A program made the translations under genes and the position numbers. DNA of 64,000 nt, taken from contig NC_033567.1 of the NCBI RefSeq assembly GCF_001680005.1, positions 496,001 to 560,000 on the forward strand, given 5' to 3'. The notes beneath the pieces are model-generated. The model was not told the origin of the DNA. It saw nothing but the letters and a program-made list of their open reading frames with translations, and searched no databases. Position 1 is the stretch's first letter, and every line of letters begins with the position of its first letter. Shown here piece after piece: positions 31,962 through 43,122 of this stretch. This DNA comes from Plasmodium coatneyi. Its lineage: Eukaryota > Apicomplexa > Aconoidasida > Haemosporida > Plasmodiidae.

Positions 31962-34505
31962 ATGACGGACAAGGTGTGCCGCATGGTGGAAAACATGGTA
32001 TACGAGTTTAATGACCTGAAGAGGAAGGAGTTATTCACAGACAAGGAGATCATAACAATTGCAAACAAAAGGAGGAACCACGAGTACACAATTAACAGCT
32101 CATCCAGCATACTGCTCAACTTCATTTTATACATCGAATTTGAAATGAACTTGGAAAAAATAAGAGAAAAAAGAAAGTTGAAAAAAAAAAATGATATGCT
32201 GGATGAAATTAATGAATATAATAAATTGCTAAAAAGTCAATACGAGGAATATAAAAATTTGAAGGCAAAAATGGAAAGTGAAAAATGCCCCAAGAAGAGC
32301 AAATCGTTGAGGAAGTTACTAAATAAAAATGAACACAGCATTAACTGTTGTAAGAAGAACATTTTAAAAATGGAAAATAAATTACAAGTACTGATACGAC
32401 ATAGCTTATCAGATTATTCCCTTGTAAAAAGAATAATAAACATTTTCCAAACGTGCCTGAGGAAACATCATAATAACATAGAAATATGGCTACATTATTT
32501 CAACTTCTGCTACGTAAAACGAAGAATGGAAAATTTGGAAAGTGCCATATTGAATAGCCTAAAGTATCATATAAAAAATGAACTCATATGGGTCTTCTAC
32601 CTGCACTATTTTTATAACGTAAGAAAAAATATTCAATACACGAGGAAGCTTTACATAAGGGCCATTTTATTCATCCCGAAAAGTTTATCCCTCAACGTTT
32701 TATACTTCAACATAGAATTCGACATATTCTACAAGCTGCTAACAAATTTTAAGCAAAAAGTAGACAAATCCTCTAATGAACATTTTAACCAATTCGTTGA
32801 CTTTTGCAAAAGTAGTGCAAAGGAACAAGACAACAATGGTAGTTCAGCTAGCCAAACGAAGGAAGACATACTCAAACGTGACATTGATCAAGGGGATTAC
32901 AAACCTGTTAAGGATGAGGATAAATATGGCTTAGATGTAATCATCTTCCTGGCGAAGAAATATTTGGAAACGTTTCAAAATGATAAGAGCCATCTTTACA
33001 TTTTCATTTTCCTACTTTTAAATATTTACTTAAAAATGGAAAAAAATAAATGGATAAAAAATTACGTACTCCGGTTTGACAATTTTAAGGAGATAATTTT
33101 TAACTCCATCGATATGCACAAACAGGATCAGCCCTGCTTTTACTACTACCTGTTTGTGACCAAATGTGTTGCTTCAGCACATTGTGACCTTTCCGAGGAT
33201 AAGGATTTCCAGCTTTTAAAAAATGCCTTTTACCAAAATGGCGGCGAAGAATCACAACTACAAAAATACTTCAATGTAGCGCAAGTAAACCAAATGTTAC
33301 GTAACCTGCTGGACACCTTCCACAATGACCTTATGATTTACTTCTTCTGTCTTCTACTAGAGAACCTATTCGAGGTCTTTATAGAGTATGCTAACGTGGA
33401 GGATGTCTTCACCATCGACAACCACGCTGGAGCGCAATTGCCACTGTTAACACAGCCTGAAAGTTCCCTCCATGAGGATTCCAAAACGGGGGGGAACCAA
33501 GCCCATACGCAATCCAAATTAGACAAACAAGCGGAAGAACAAAGCAACAACGATGATGTGGAGGGAAAAAAAAACATTTTTTTCCACATGAACAAACCCA
33601 CCTTGACAAACCATGAAGAATTACAAATTTTCCAGTTTTTAAAGGACGAAATTTTTCTGTGCGGTCCATACAAATTTAAAAAAGTTAATGAAGAGTACCT
33701 GAAGGAGAAGGATAACAGCACGTACAATTTCTTGCAGAGGCTGAACTTTGTGGCTTATGTTTGCCTCTTTGAAAATAGACACTCAGATATAAGTAAGAAT
33801 AATTTCATTTACAATTATGAGCAAACCATCAAAAATAGCGAAATCCTTTCATCCATCCTGTACTTCTTCCTATTCGATCCGAAAAAAGTCGAAGTGGGTG
33901 ATATGCCCAAGAGAAAACACCATTTGGAGCAACCCCACCAGGTGAATGAAGCTCAAGGTGGTTTCAGCAAAAGGCGGAAGAAAGGGTTCGCCCAAACGTC
34001 CCGCAAACTAGGACAACGAAGAAATATTAACAATGTTTACGAAAGTGATAGCGATAACATGAGTGGTGAGGAAAGTGGCAGCGAAGGTAACAGCGCAGGT
34101 GACAATCAAAGTGACAATCAAAGAGATGCCTACCGTGATGATCAGCGCAACGACAGCGAAGACGAAGCAAACACTGATGGAGGGGAGGACCCAACCGAAC
34201 TGAACACTCAACCCACACGTGAAAACGAAACAGCCAATCAGAAAATTTCCATCATTGATGAACTGCTTTCTTTACTGAGCAAAGAAGTGGACGTCTTTGT
34301 GAAGGTAACCATTTTGAAGTGTGTCCTAAAATTAATTTTATTTTTAAACAATAACCAATTGAAGCGCCATTTCAGCGCGATCATCACTGAGGAGTTTGAA
34401 GAGGTAAGGAAAACTCCTTCCCAAAAAAACTTCCTCAAAGTGGAACTAAGCAATTTGACCCATTTGTATAAAAAGGCGTACAGCGATGAGTGCGCGGAGG
34501 TGTAA
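31962..34505 (+). CDS. UTP6: U3 snoRNA-associated protein 6 (UTP6)
   Basis: Single exon, 847 residues from ATG 31962. The open frame extends 5' without an ATG, so this start is preferred; it begins MTDKVCRMVENMVYEFNDLK as expected for UTP6. The N-terminal family motif continues LFTDKEIITIANKRRNHEY and ILYIEFEMNLEKIREKRK. HAT-type helical repeats follow: IEIWLHYFNFCYVKRR, then LIWVFYLHYFYNVRKN and YTRKLYIRAILFIPKS. UTP6 belongs to the SSU processome and acts in 18S rRNA maturation in the nucleolus. Low-complexity acidic or hydrophilic inserts lie near residues 510-560 and 680-770. The protein is longer than the roughly 440-600 residues seen in yeast and humans because of these inserts. No break seen. 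Confidence 0.88.
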   Translation: MTDKVCRMVENMVYEFNDLKRKELFTDKEIITIANKRRNHEYTINSSSSILLNFILYIEFEMNLEKIREKRKLKKKNDMLDEINEYNKLLKSQYEEYKNLKAKMESEKCPKKSKSLRKLLNKNEHSINCCKKNILKMENKLQVLIRHSLSDYSLVKRIINIFQTCLRKHHNNIEIWLHYFNFCYVKRRMENLESAILNSLKYHIKNELIWVFYLHYFYNVRKNIQYTRKLYIRAILFIPKSLSLNVLYFNIEFDIFYKLLTNFKQKVDKSSNEHFNQFVDFCKSSAKEQDNNGSSASQTKEDILKRDIDQGDYKPVKDEDKYGLDVIIFLAKKYLETFQNDKSHLYIFIFLLLNIYLKMEKNKWIKNYVLRFDNFKEIIFNSIDMHKQDQPCFYYYLFVTKCVASAHCDLSEDKDFQLLKNAFYQNGGEESQLQKYFNVAQVNQMLRNLLDTFHNDLMIYFFCLLLENLFEVFIEYANVEDVFTIDNHAGAQLPLLTQPESSLHEDSKTGGNQAHTQSKLDKQAEEQSNNDDVEGKKNIFFHMNKPTLTNHEELQIFQFLKDEIFLCGPYKFKKVNEEYLKEKDNSTYNFLQRLNFVAYVCLFENRHSDISKNNFIYNYEQTIKNSEILSSILYFFLFDPKKVEVGDMPKRKHHLEQPHQVNEAQGGFSKRRKKGFAQTSRKLGQRRNINNVYESDSDNMSGEESGSEGNSAGDNQSDNQRDAYRDDQRNDSEDEANTDGGEDPTELNTQPTRENETANQKISIIDELLSLLSKEVDVFVKVTILKCVLKLILFLNNNQLKRHFSAIITEEFEEVRKTPSQKNFLKVELSNLTHLYKKAYSDECAEV

Positions 34506-35098
34506 AAAATTTGTGCATTTTTTTTTCCTTTTTTAAATTTGAAATTATTACACCCCCTGTGTGCACAAAATTCGCCTCGTCATTTGTCCCCAATTTTTTT
34601 TATGTTACAAAAAAAAGTGAAAAATTTTTTGATAAACTCCTTCCCATTTGAAATTACATACAATAAAAAATGTGTACACCGTCATCGCTGTCATCCTACC
34701 TTTGTGCTCATTGAGGAAGCTTAAAAATACTCCTTGAATATTTTTTTCCGAACTGGAACGGTTCATGTGAATAATACAAGTTAGACAATGTGGCGAATTG
34801 CTGCCATGTCCATGAGCGAAATGGCTAAATAGACCAAGTTACTGCTCCAAGCGAAGTAACATGGCGAAATGTGACACAAACGAATGTCCTAATTTACAAA
34901 AAAAAAAAAAAAAAAAAAAATTCACCAATTGTATCTTGTATCATACTAGCCAACATTGGGGCTACCCCTGTGCAAGTGTAAAAAACGCTAATCGCACAGG
35001 TGTGAGTGTGACCTACATATGTAGACCGGTTGAAGGCAATTGTTCGTAACGACAAGTTGATTGGAGGGGGAACCCTACTAAGGGGAATACACACTACA
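34506..35098. other. Convergent intergenic region
   Basis: Between the stops of UTP6 (+) and the DnaJ gene (-). Poly(A) at 34897-34921. No gene seen. Confidence 0.6.
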
Positions 35099-36064
35099 TC
35101 AGGTCTTTCTCCTCTTCTTGTTCCCATCCTTATCTACCACATTCGTGGTGGAAATCCTCTTGAGTTTTTCCTTTTCCTCTTCCGTTCGCTCTTCCTTCTT
35201 TTTCCCCACATTTTTATATATATGGAATTCTTTCTCCGTTTTTAAATTATCCTTTCTGTAATTCTTCCAGTTATTTACTCTTTCATCTCTGCCTTCAATC
35301 CATTTTTTTCTTTCTTCTTCTTTTTTTAGTTCCTCCTTCATTTTTTCTTCTTCCTTTTCTTTAGCATATTGCAAATTGGCTAGCTTACATTTCTGTGCAT
35401 ATTCCATTTTTTCCTTTTGCACTTTTAGAAGATTTTCACATTCTTCGTTAATCAGTAGTTGTACTTCTTTAGTAATTTCATACTCCTCTTCATTTTTGTT
35501 TAAATATTCATTCAATTCATTTTTTATTTTTTTTAAATTTAATTTTTTTATAATATTCTTTTTGGCCGTCTCGTAAACACTCTTATACTGTTCCTTAATG
35601 TCGTCTCTTTTCAGTTCTTCATAAGCCTTATTTAAAATGTGGAAGGCCTCACTAGCTTTTTCAATTTTACATTTATCTGGATGGATAAGCACAGACAGCC
35701 GTCTATACTTGCTCTTAATCTTTTCCATGTCCATATCTTCATGTATACCAAATATTTCAAATGGGGAACTATTTTTATTTGCCAACAATCTAGTTATTTC
35801 ACTTTCTGCGTCCCCCTTATTTAGTTTTTTTCCTTCTGGTTGGTTTTCCATATTGGACGAAATATTTTCAATGTCTTTCAGAAAATCGTCAAACATTTCG
35901 TTCAGTGCGTCTTCACCTAGCTCGTCCGCTTCTTCCTTCTGCGCGACCTCCTCATGGTTGTCCTCCATCGCGCCAGATGTGTTATTGTCGCTTGGGTTCT
36001 TATTTGGTTCCGCGTCCTTTTCCTCACCCTGCAGATTCGCTTCTCCACTTGTAGGTTCGTTCAT
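35099..36064 (-). CDS. DNAJC8-like (SPF31-type) J-domain protein
   Basis: Single exon, 321 residues from ATG 36064 (the frame extends upstream with no ATG). The J domain reads SSPFEIFGIHEDMDMEKIK, SKYRRLSVLIHPDKCK with the catalytic HPD intact, then AFHILNKAYEEL. Downstream is a long charged helix (KEKEEEKMKEELKKEEERKK) and WIEGRDERVNNWKNYRK, typical of the DNAJC8/SPF31 group, which associates with splicing complexes and recruits Hsp70. The tail VDKDGNKKRRKT resembles a nuclear localisation signal. The N-terminal 90 residues are acidic. No signal peptide or zinc-finger region, so it is a type III J protein. Divergent from the DEAD-box gene. Confidence 0.87.
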   Translation of the reverse strand: MNEPTSGEANLQGEEKDAEPNKNPSDNNTSGAMEDNHEEVAQKEEADELGEDALNEMFDDFLKDIENISSNMENQPEGKKLNKGDAESEITRLLANKNSSPFEIFGIHEDMDMEKIKSKYRRLSVLIHPDKCKIEKASEAFHILNKAYEELKRDDIKEQYKSVYETAKKNIIKKLNLKKIKNELNEYLNKNEEEYEITKEVQLLINEECENLLKVQKEKMEYAQKCKLANLQYAKEKEEEKMKEELKKEEERKKWIEGRDERVNNWKNYRKDNLKTEKEFHIYKNVGKKKEERTEEEKEKLKRISTTNVVDKDGNKKRRKT

Positions 36065-36880
36065 TTTGCCCCTTTGCAAATTACATCCATATAGCGAAGC
36101 GTATATTTGTTCGCACACCAGATGGGAAAAATTAAGGAAAAAAAAAAAAAAACAGCCTCCCTATCAACAGATTCGGTCTGCCTCACCACATAAGAAAAAA
36201 AAAAAACACTTACATTTATGCTATACTGACCGTCCGTTTAGCATTGACCGGTGGGGGTCACCAAATAAGGCGGCTCTATTCTTTTACATGCCTACCCCAA
36301 AATTGGCTTAGATTAAAATATTAGTACTGTATGAATTGCAATTCGGTATGACGCTTCTTTGTACGCCGCTTCTTATCATTCCTGCGCCTCAGTGTTGGTG
36401 CCCCCTTCAGGGTGAAAGATACGAATGTTCACAAAAGAAGCGCCAAAAAAAAAGGAACATTCTTTTAATCGCAAAAGCTGTAGCATATATTCGCATTAGC
36501 CTATTCATTTACTGCTTCATAATCTAATCACGCGAACCCGTTTATGGCTAGCTAAAAATTCGCACAAGGCGCGAACACAGAATTTTTTTTTTTTCCCTTT
36601 CTGTGCCCTTTGAAGTGCCACATTGGCAAGAGGGCGGACGCGAACCTGGGGTACGTTCTGCGCAGATGCGACAAATCGAATTCCAAATGGGACAATAAAA
36701 CGCCTACATATGCATGTTCCATACGTATGTAGATGTAGATACGTATGCAATATATATGTTCTTTTAAACACATATGCACGCATCGTGACTTGTCGTTTGT
36801 GTGGAATAAGCCCAACGAGAGTGTACCCCCTAAATGGCTCTCGCTTGCTCTCTCTTTCGTAAAAATCAATTTTTAAAAAA
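36065..36880. other. Divergent promoter region
   Basis: 5' region between the DnaJ gene (-) and the DEAD-box gene (+). A-runs at 36138-36152 and 36195-36206, and a T-run at 36583-36594. No gene seen. Confidence 0.55.
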
Positions 36881-38731
36881 ATGCTCAGTTTAGTTGTCCC
36901 CCCGCGGAAACACTGCTTCAGCGGATTCACGAAATCGTTTTTGCTCAGCCAGGCAAATTTGAAGCGTTCCACATTTACCTGCAGAGGTGGCAAACGTTTT
37001 TTCTTCTTGAGAAGGGGCTTCACAAAGCTGTGTGCACATAAAGGGGGTGTCCCCATTTGGGATGCTAGGAACGCTTCCTACGCGTCCACAACAGGTGGCA
37101 TTAACGATGGGGGCACATTAAGCGGGGGGTCGCAGTATGAGCGTACAGTAGGTGCAGGAGCGCCCTGTGCAGAGACCCTCCCCGAGCAGCTTACCTCCTC
37201 CCTGCAACTAAGTGGAAAGCGACAACCGGGGGAGGATGCAGAACCCCCTCTCTGCAAAGAGGAAGACGGAGATGCAGGCAGGATCAGCATTGAAGACGCA
37301 GAAGAAATTGACAAAGACGCAAAGAGGAGCCTCCTGGAAGTTTTCAAATACAAGCAATTCACAGATGTGCAAAAAATAATATACGAAAATGTAATAAGAG
37401 AAAAAAAAACAAATGACCTACTCGTTCAGGCAAAAACTGGCACAGGGAAAACCATCTCCTACCTACTTCTAGCAATAAATGACATAGAAAGGAACAGAAT
37501 TATGAGTGTCCACACACTTATAATAGTGCCCACGAGAGAACTGGCAAATCAAATTTATAACGAAGCAAAGTTGCTCTTAACCTTTAAAAATAATATCAAC
37601 GTGTTAACCCTAATTGGAGGAATAAAAAGAAGAGAAGACCAAATAAATCTGAGAAGAATAAAACCAGACATAGTTATCTGCACAGTAGGAAGGTTGTTGG
37701 ACCACTTTGAATGTACATACTTATTTAACACCTTGTTTGATAATTTGAAAATGCTAATCATTGATGAAGCAGACCAGCTGCTAAGTTTAGGCTACGAAAA
37801 TGATATAAACAGAATACTAACCTATTTGCCAAAGAACAGACGAAACTTCCTCTTCTCAGCAACGTTAAGTCATAATTTAGATGAAATAAGACAGAAAATG
37901 TGCAAACCAGACTATATGTTCCTAAACTGTGTAAAGGACCCTTCAAAGCATACGAACGAACAGCTAAAGCAGTATGTCATATTTCACAAAGCAGTTGATA
38001 CGACTGTTATCCTGTATAATTTACTGATGGAGCATATGAGGTTAAATCAGTTCACATACAAAATATTGGTGTTCTTTCCAACTGCTAGAGCTACGTGCTT
38101 TTATGCAAATTTTTTTAAAACTCAACTAAAAATTTCAGTTTACGAAATTCACAGAAAAAAAGAACCCACTCAAAGACAAATAACAGCTAACCGATTTGCT
38201 GTAGAATCCGTGGGAATATTATTCACCTCAGATATAAGTTCCAGAGGAATTAACTACCCTGATGTAACCCTAATTATTCAAGTAAATTGCGCCATTTCGA
38301 GGGAGCAATATATACATCGCGTTGGTAGAACCGCCAGAAGCAACAAAAAAGGAACGGCCATTCTACTACTTAACGAAGCAGATGAATTGTTCTATCAACA
38401 GGTGAAAGATCTAAATATTGAGGTCTTAAATCCAAATGATTATTTATTAAAAAATGTTAACGTGTCGAATTATCTGAGCAGTTGGATGTCCAACACGCAG
38501 CTCCTTTACTTGGCCTATGCGTACTATTCATCCCTCCTCCGATTTTACAAAACGAAATATGCTACGCTTAAACTATCGGATGATGAAATTATTGACGTCG
38601 TTAATAATGCTTTGCTTTCTACCGGGCTGGTTGAGCAACCCCACATTTCGAGTAAGCTCGCCATAACGTTAAATATGCAAAATAATGCCAGGCTCAAAAT
38701 TAGGAAAGACATCGACGATTTGCTGCTTTAG
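36881..38731 (+). CDS. DEAD-box RNA helicase, probably mitochondrial
   Basis: Single exon, 616 residues. Motifs in order: Q-motif region FTDVQKII, motif I AKTGTGKT (about 183), Ia PTRELANQ, GG, TVGR where the family has TPGR, motif II DEAD (about 295), motif III SAT, IV VFFPT, V FTSDISSRGINYP, VI HRVGRTAR (about 479). The N-terminus is rich in Lys/Arg/Ser/Phe and lacks acidic residues (MLSLVVPPRKHCFSGFTKS), as in a mitochondrial presequence. The C-terminal extension (LSSWMSNTQLLYLAYAYYSS) resembles MSS116-type helicases, which remodel mitochondrial RNA. Organelle and subfamily are inference; helicase identity is firm. The P-to-V change in motif Ib is unusual. Confidence 0.9.
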   Translation: MLSLVVPPRKHCFSGFTKSFLLSQANLKRSTFTCRGGKRFFFLRRGFTKLCAHKGGVPIWDARNASYASTTGGINDGGTLSGGSQYERTVGAGAPCAETLPEQLTSSLQLSGKRQPGEDAEPPLCKEEDGDAGRISIEDAEEIDKDAKRSLLEVFKYKQFTDVQKIIYENVIREKKTNDLLVQAKTGTGKTISYLLLAINDIERNRIMSVHTLIIVPTRELANQIYNEAKLLLTFKNNINVLTLIGGIKRREDQINLRRIKPDIVICTVGRLLDHFECTYLFNTLFDNLKMLIIDEADQLLSLGYENDINRILTYLPKNRRNFLFSATLSHNLDEIRQKMCKPDYMFLNCVKDPSKHTNEQLKQYVIFHKAVDTTVILYNLLMEHMRLNQFTYKILVFFPTARATCFYANFFKTQLKISVYEIHRKKEPTQRQITANRFAVESVGILFTSDISSRGINYPDVTLIIQVNCAISREQYIHRVGRTARSNKKGTAILLLNEADELFYQQVKDLNIEVLNPNDYLLKNVNVSNYLSSWMSNTQLLYLAYAYYSSLLRFYKTKYATLKLSDDEIIDVVNNALLSTGLVEQPHISSKLAITLNMQNNARLKIRKDIDDLLL

Positions 38732-39216
38732 GGAGGCCGCATATCTGCGCTGTGTTTTAGGTTAAGAGGAACCTACAAGAAGGCGAATTATAATGCATAC
38801 CTTAAGTCGAACGCTACCATTAAAAATGGAGTTAACAGTTAACCGGTGGAAAATTGCCACATGTGAGTTCATATTTGCAGACGTTCCGTGCTGCCTACCA
38901 TTTGGATGGGGAGAAGCGTAATAAAGTCGTTCGCTTCCCCCCCTGGTGAATTACGCTTAAAAAATATAAACTTTCACAAGAGTAAAAAACAGAAATGGCC
39001 AAAAAAAGATGACACGGATGTTCATCCACGCCGCGCTCACAAGACATGCTAAATCAAATTTTAACTAACCCCATGTGGATCCACATTTCGCATATCTTTT
39101 CCCACAATGGTGAAGCAAAAAAGGGGGGTCCTTTTTTTTTTTTTGTGTGTGGCTCCCCTTTTCTGCCTCATACGATCATCAACGATTGTATATTCTACAC
39201 ACACGCACATTTCCCC
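38732..39216. other. Convergent intergenic region
   Basis: Between the stops of the DEAD-box gene and the beta-propeller-like gene. T-run at 39130-39144. No gene seen. Confidence 0.6.
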
Positions 39217-40647
39217 CTAATATGTGTAAATAACATTCCCCTCGATGAAAAAATACTTGTCCACCTTATCGTCGTAACATATGCCATTAAACTGACAGCC
39301 GTCCGTGAAAATGGAGTTTATTACTTCCCCGTTGGAATCTATTTCGAGGAGTTTCCCCCTTTTTTGGCAACCACTTAAATCTTTAAGGAGCACAACAAAG
39401 TTCGTGTTATCCGTGCAAATGTACAAAGGAGAGTAGCATCCATCTATCTGTAGGAAGTGACACTTAATATAAGAATTTCCTCTTCTCATTAATCGAACAA
39501 TTTTATTTTCTTTCGTTAAACATACGTATATATCATTCGTCGACCCATTATCATATACACATAGGTTATGTGCGTATGGCATGTTGGGAATGTCTATAGA
39601 TATCATCGTTTCTATGTCTTTATTTACATAGAACAAGTTACACTTATTTTCTTCGTTAATATTTCCCGAATCGATAATGTATAGGATGTTCCTTTTTTTA
39701 TCATAAAATAAATTGTTCACTCCTTGGAAATACTGATCTTCGTACTCGTCCGTGTACAGCTCCATTTCTTTCTTCTTGTTTATCACCATCAGCCCGCGGG
39801 TCACTTCAACATTGGGGGGAAGGAGGGGAGTTCACATTTGCCAAATGGGATTGCAAAAAAAGGAGAAGAAGAATGCAGCACATGAGTAGAGAAAAATGCT
39901 ATACATATTACACCAACAAGGTGTAAAACATAATGTCTCAGCATCTACTGAACGGTAACCAAGGGTCACAAATTAACCTAAATGTTAATCACTACATATA
40001 CGGGACATGATGCCTATAATGAGATAAGCAGGTTAATTAACTGCCCTTTTGGGAGATGCTTCTCCCTATATAAAGGGAACATAGTACCCTTTGGCAGTGT
40101 CTAACGATATTCTACTTTGACGTATATTCTGCGTCACTATCCATTGTATGATGCTACTCTTTTTTTTTTTTTTTTTTTTATTACTAGGGTCGAAAACGTA
40201 GAAGTTGTAATCGTTGTCCGCACACAAGCACTCCGCTTCAACATCAATGCTATGATATTTTTCTCGCTCCACGTTCTGAGTATTCGTTTTTTTTATTCCA
40301 TTTTGTACACCTTCCCCGCTTTGATCTCTTTGCCCATTTTCTTCGCTCTCGTTGCCATCTTCATCTGTGTCGTCTCCATCTTCCTCTTCACTCGATGACG
40401 ACGTCGAAGCTGATTTGTCTCCACCTTTTCCATCCCATTTTTGGCTTTTCAATTTATACCTGAAGATTTCTCCCCCTGCTGAAATAGCACACAACGCACC
40501 TTCCACGTCTAAGCATGGGGAATACAAATCAGAATCATTTTCGTAGAAAATTTCTATATTTTTTTTTTCTGTTTTTTTTTTTTTTTTCCTCGTTTCGTCT
40601 ACATTAAACGGGTAATTGGCATTTAATTTGTAATCACATGTGTCCAT
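39217..40647 (-). CDS. Conserved protein with probable SMP-30/NHL-like beta-propeller, two exons
   Basis: Exons 40647-40116 and 39803-39217. Donor A/GTAGAA and an acceptor after a C/T-rich tract (TTGAAG) join in phase to give 372 residues. Blade-like repeats are visible: GALCAISAGGEIFRYK, AECLCADNDYNFYVFD, then GVNNLFYDKKRNILYIIDSG, AHNLCVYDNGSTNDIYVCLT, YSPLYICTDNTNFVVLLKDL and GQ-less QFNGICYDDKVDKYFFIEG. Such alternation is typical of six-bladed propellers of the SMP-30/strictosidine-synthase/NHL kind, but I cannot identify the substrate or catalytic residues. An acidic Ser/Asp/Glu insert with a poly-Lys run (KKKKKKK) sits near the first exon's end. Left unspliced, exon 1 ends at 40066 in mid-propeller. 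No signal peptide seen. Confidence 0.7.
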
Positions 40648-40847
40648 TTTTTTTTTCTTTATTGATGCTTATATCGTTTTTTTTTCCATCCTTTATTATT
40701 TTGCTATGTCCCTTGTTGACGATGCGTTTGTAATTGCTCCATCTGTAGAAGCTACTCAATTTCTTCTTCTACTTATTCAGCGTGCATATGTCCTTACGAT
40801 AAGGCTGTTGCGCACTTTAGCGCCTCTGTGTGTGCATTGAGGAATGA

Positions 40848-40880
<33 letters not shown>

Positions 40881-40906
40881 GAACATTTGAATAAACAAAT
40901 AAATCC

Positions 40907-41376
40907 TCAAAGCATCAACGGCGCAAAACTGTCTTTCCCAACGAGCCAACTTTCTACAGACCCTTTTCCATGTACCAAGAAAAACGCCCTCCCATTTTGC
41001 ACATCCCCTAGCTGTTCACCTATTTTTATTTGATCATTTGCATTTATTATGCTGCAAATTTACAATCCCACTTGATAACTCAGTTGGAAGAGAGGCACAG
41101 AAATGAAGATAGGACAATGAGGAGCTTGCGAACATTCTAAGGCACGCCTCTTTGGCGTCATTCGATTCCAACTTCGTTGCTCTCCCACAGGGGTGTCATA
41201 TGCCTACATGTACACCTACACATGCGCATTACCCATCACGTACAAGTTAACATGCCTCAATGCAGGGACAACCAACTGCATGGTTAAAACAGAAGAAAAA
41301 AGAAAAAACTGAAACAAAAATTTAATCAATCGAGTCAATAGAAGGTTCTTACACGGTTCATTTCGTATATAAACAT
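40907..41376 (-). CDS. Small conserved-looking protein, three short exons (66 aa)
   Basis: Hand-assembled: exon 1 41376-41353 (MFIYEMNR, donor GTAAGA), exon 2 41275-41244 (donor GTACGT), exon 3 41051-40907 (acceptor TTTGCAG). Phases are 0, 2 and end, and the joined frame is open to TGA at 40907-40909. The sequence includes LVVPALRHVNFIINAND, then QIKIGEQLGDVQNGRAFFLV and SWLVGKDSFAPLML. Exon 3 is far too well formed to be chance: alternating hydrophobic/polar strands with no low complexity. No family recognised; it could be a small subunit of a larger complex. Another ATG at 41413 is in a different frame that does not fit exon 2. It lies just upstream of the beta-propeller-like gene on the same strand. 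Confidence 0.6.
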
Positions 41377-41751
41377 TTGTGCTCCCGTTCAGACATATGG
41401 TTGTTTCCCTCATGGCGATGGTCTACATACGACAATACCATTAGGGGGTTAATAATTATGTGACACAAGCAGGAGGTAGTATTCAAAAGGGTTAAATTTC
41501 ATGACAAGTAAAAAAAAAAAAAAGAAAAAAATTAAAAACACGAACAGTATCTCAGGTGCAATATACGCCGAAAAGAACGCACGACGGGGGGAGGACGGAA
41601 AAAAAAAAAATTCACGTGCACATTTTTACACATCCCAAGTAACACCTAATTCATCATCCCATGAAAAGCGTAATGAGTAAAATGTAAAAACTGAAGATGG
41701 ACGCACAAAAAAATAAGTCGAAATGTTATTTAAAAAATTCCCTTAGTCAGG

Positions 41752-42033
41752 CTAACTGTTTTTACCTTTTTTGCTTTGCAATTTTATGTGGAAATCGACA
41801 TCGCTGTATGTTCTTAAGATGAACTTTTTCCTGCGCATGTCTGAATCGGACAAAGACGTCAGGTCTCCTTTTACGGATTTTTTTCCTTTAACTCTTTTTT
41901 TATTCGTTCGAGTGCTTCTCCTATTTTGCTGACTTTCGTTTGGATCTTCCTTGTTACTTAACCCCACAAAGTTGAGTATAGAATCTCTGTGTGCATAATA
42001 CAAGTACGAGCAAACTGAAATTAGCGTTAGCAT
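41752..42033 (-). CDS. Small hypothetical protein with N-terminal hydrophobic segment
   Basis: 93 residues from ATG 42033. The N-terminus MLTLISVCSYLYYAH could be a short membrane anchor or uncleaved signal; the rest is basic (RRSTRTNKKRVKGKKSVKG) and ends with a less charged patch, KKFILRTYSDVDFHIKLQS. No intron is needed. No family recognised. The ordered C-terminal segment and lack of stops argue for a real small gene. Confidence 0.55.
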   Translation of the reverse strand: MLTLISVCSYLYYAHRDSILNFVGLSNKEDPNESQQNRRSTRTNKKRVKGKKSVKGDLTSLSDSDMRRKKFILRTYSDVDFHIKLQSKKGKNS

Positions 42034-43122
42034 TTTGATCCGCGTAAATGTACTCCTCTCAAAATATATATGCGTATATATATTCTCGCATATGCATATC
42101 GTCTCTAAATTAAAAAAATGAAAATCGTGGGGGTGTCATCTGGTGTGCAGTTCTGTCCATCCGTTACATCTTATTCCCTCTGGGCATGGGTGTTGTCATA
42201 TCGTTTTATCCTTTGCGTTTCTCTTAAGTGTAATTAAGTGCACAACTCCTGCGGGAAATTTCTTTGAAGAAGTCCTATGCGCCCCTTTTTAAGCACGAAC
42301 GTAAAGGCTACGGCGGGGGGATGCATTCATTTTGCGCATAATAACAGGTGTCACTATTTTATGTCCAGCAACGTCGCTTGGGGGGGGTATAAAGCGTGCA
42401 CATATACAATATACACATGCACACACGGACGCGTATACCTTTAAAATGACACACAAAAAAAAGCCATTTTGACACAACCCATGCGTAACCACTCTGTTAT
42501 GCGAAAATTTTCACATAAATTGAAGAAAAACAAAACAGTTGCAAACTCGTTGGGAAGTTCTATTTCATGAAAGAAAAAAAAGCGAAATGAACTTCACAAA
42601 TCGGACTCACCAAAAGAGGAAAGTTCACCAAGCCGTGTTTTTAATTTTTTTTAAATTTCACTTGCAAATTCATAAACTTTTTCCTCTCCACATATTGTTG
42701 CATAGAAAAGTGAAAAAAGAAAAAAAAAAGTGTCCCCTTCAACCGTTGTTCTTAAATTCTTGATTGTTCTGCCGCCTTTCCCTGAAGGGTTGAAAGTTAA
42801 AAATGACAGAAAAAAAAATCCTCAATTTGTGTGGAATAAACCGCCCTGTTGTATTTATTCAAAAATGTAATTTGACAAAATAGCTTTAAAAAGGCAGATT
42901 TACTGAAAAATGGATTTACATAAATGTACGTGTAAAATGAATTTGTAACATATTTGCAGGTTTCCTTTTCCTTCGCAGCAAGCGAAAAAGTCTTATTAAA
43001 AATTAAAAAAAAAAAGTAATGCGCCATCGCCCAAAAAAAAAAAAAAAAAAAAAAAACTTCATTTGTTATGTATACAAAAGTTTTTTTTTTTTTTTTTAAA
43101 CTTTCTTCCTTTTCGGAGAATA
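42034..43122. other. Intergenic region
   Basis: Between the small gene (-) and the possible secreted protein (+). Poly(A) at 43035-43056 and poly(T) at 43081-43097. No gene seen. Confidence 0.5.
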
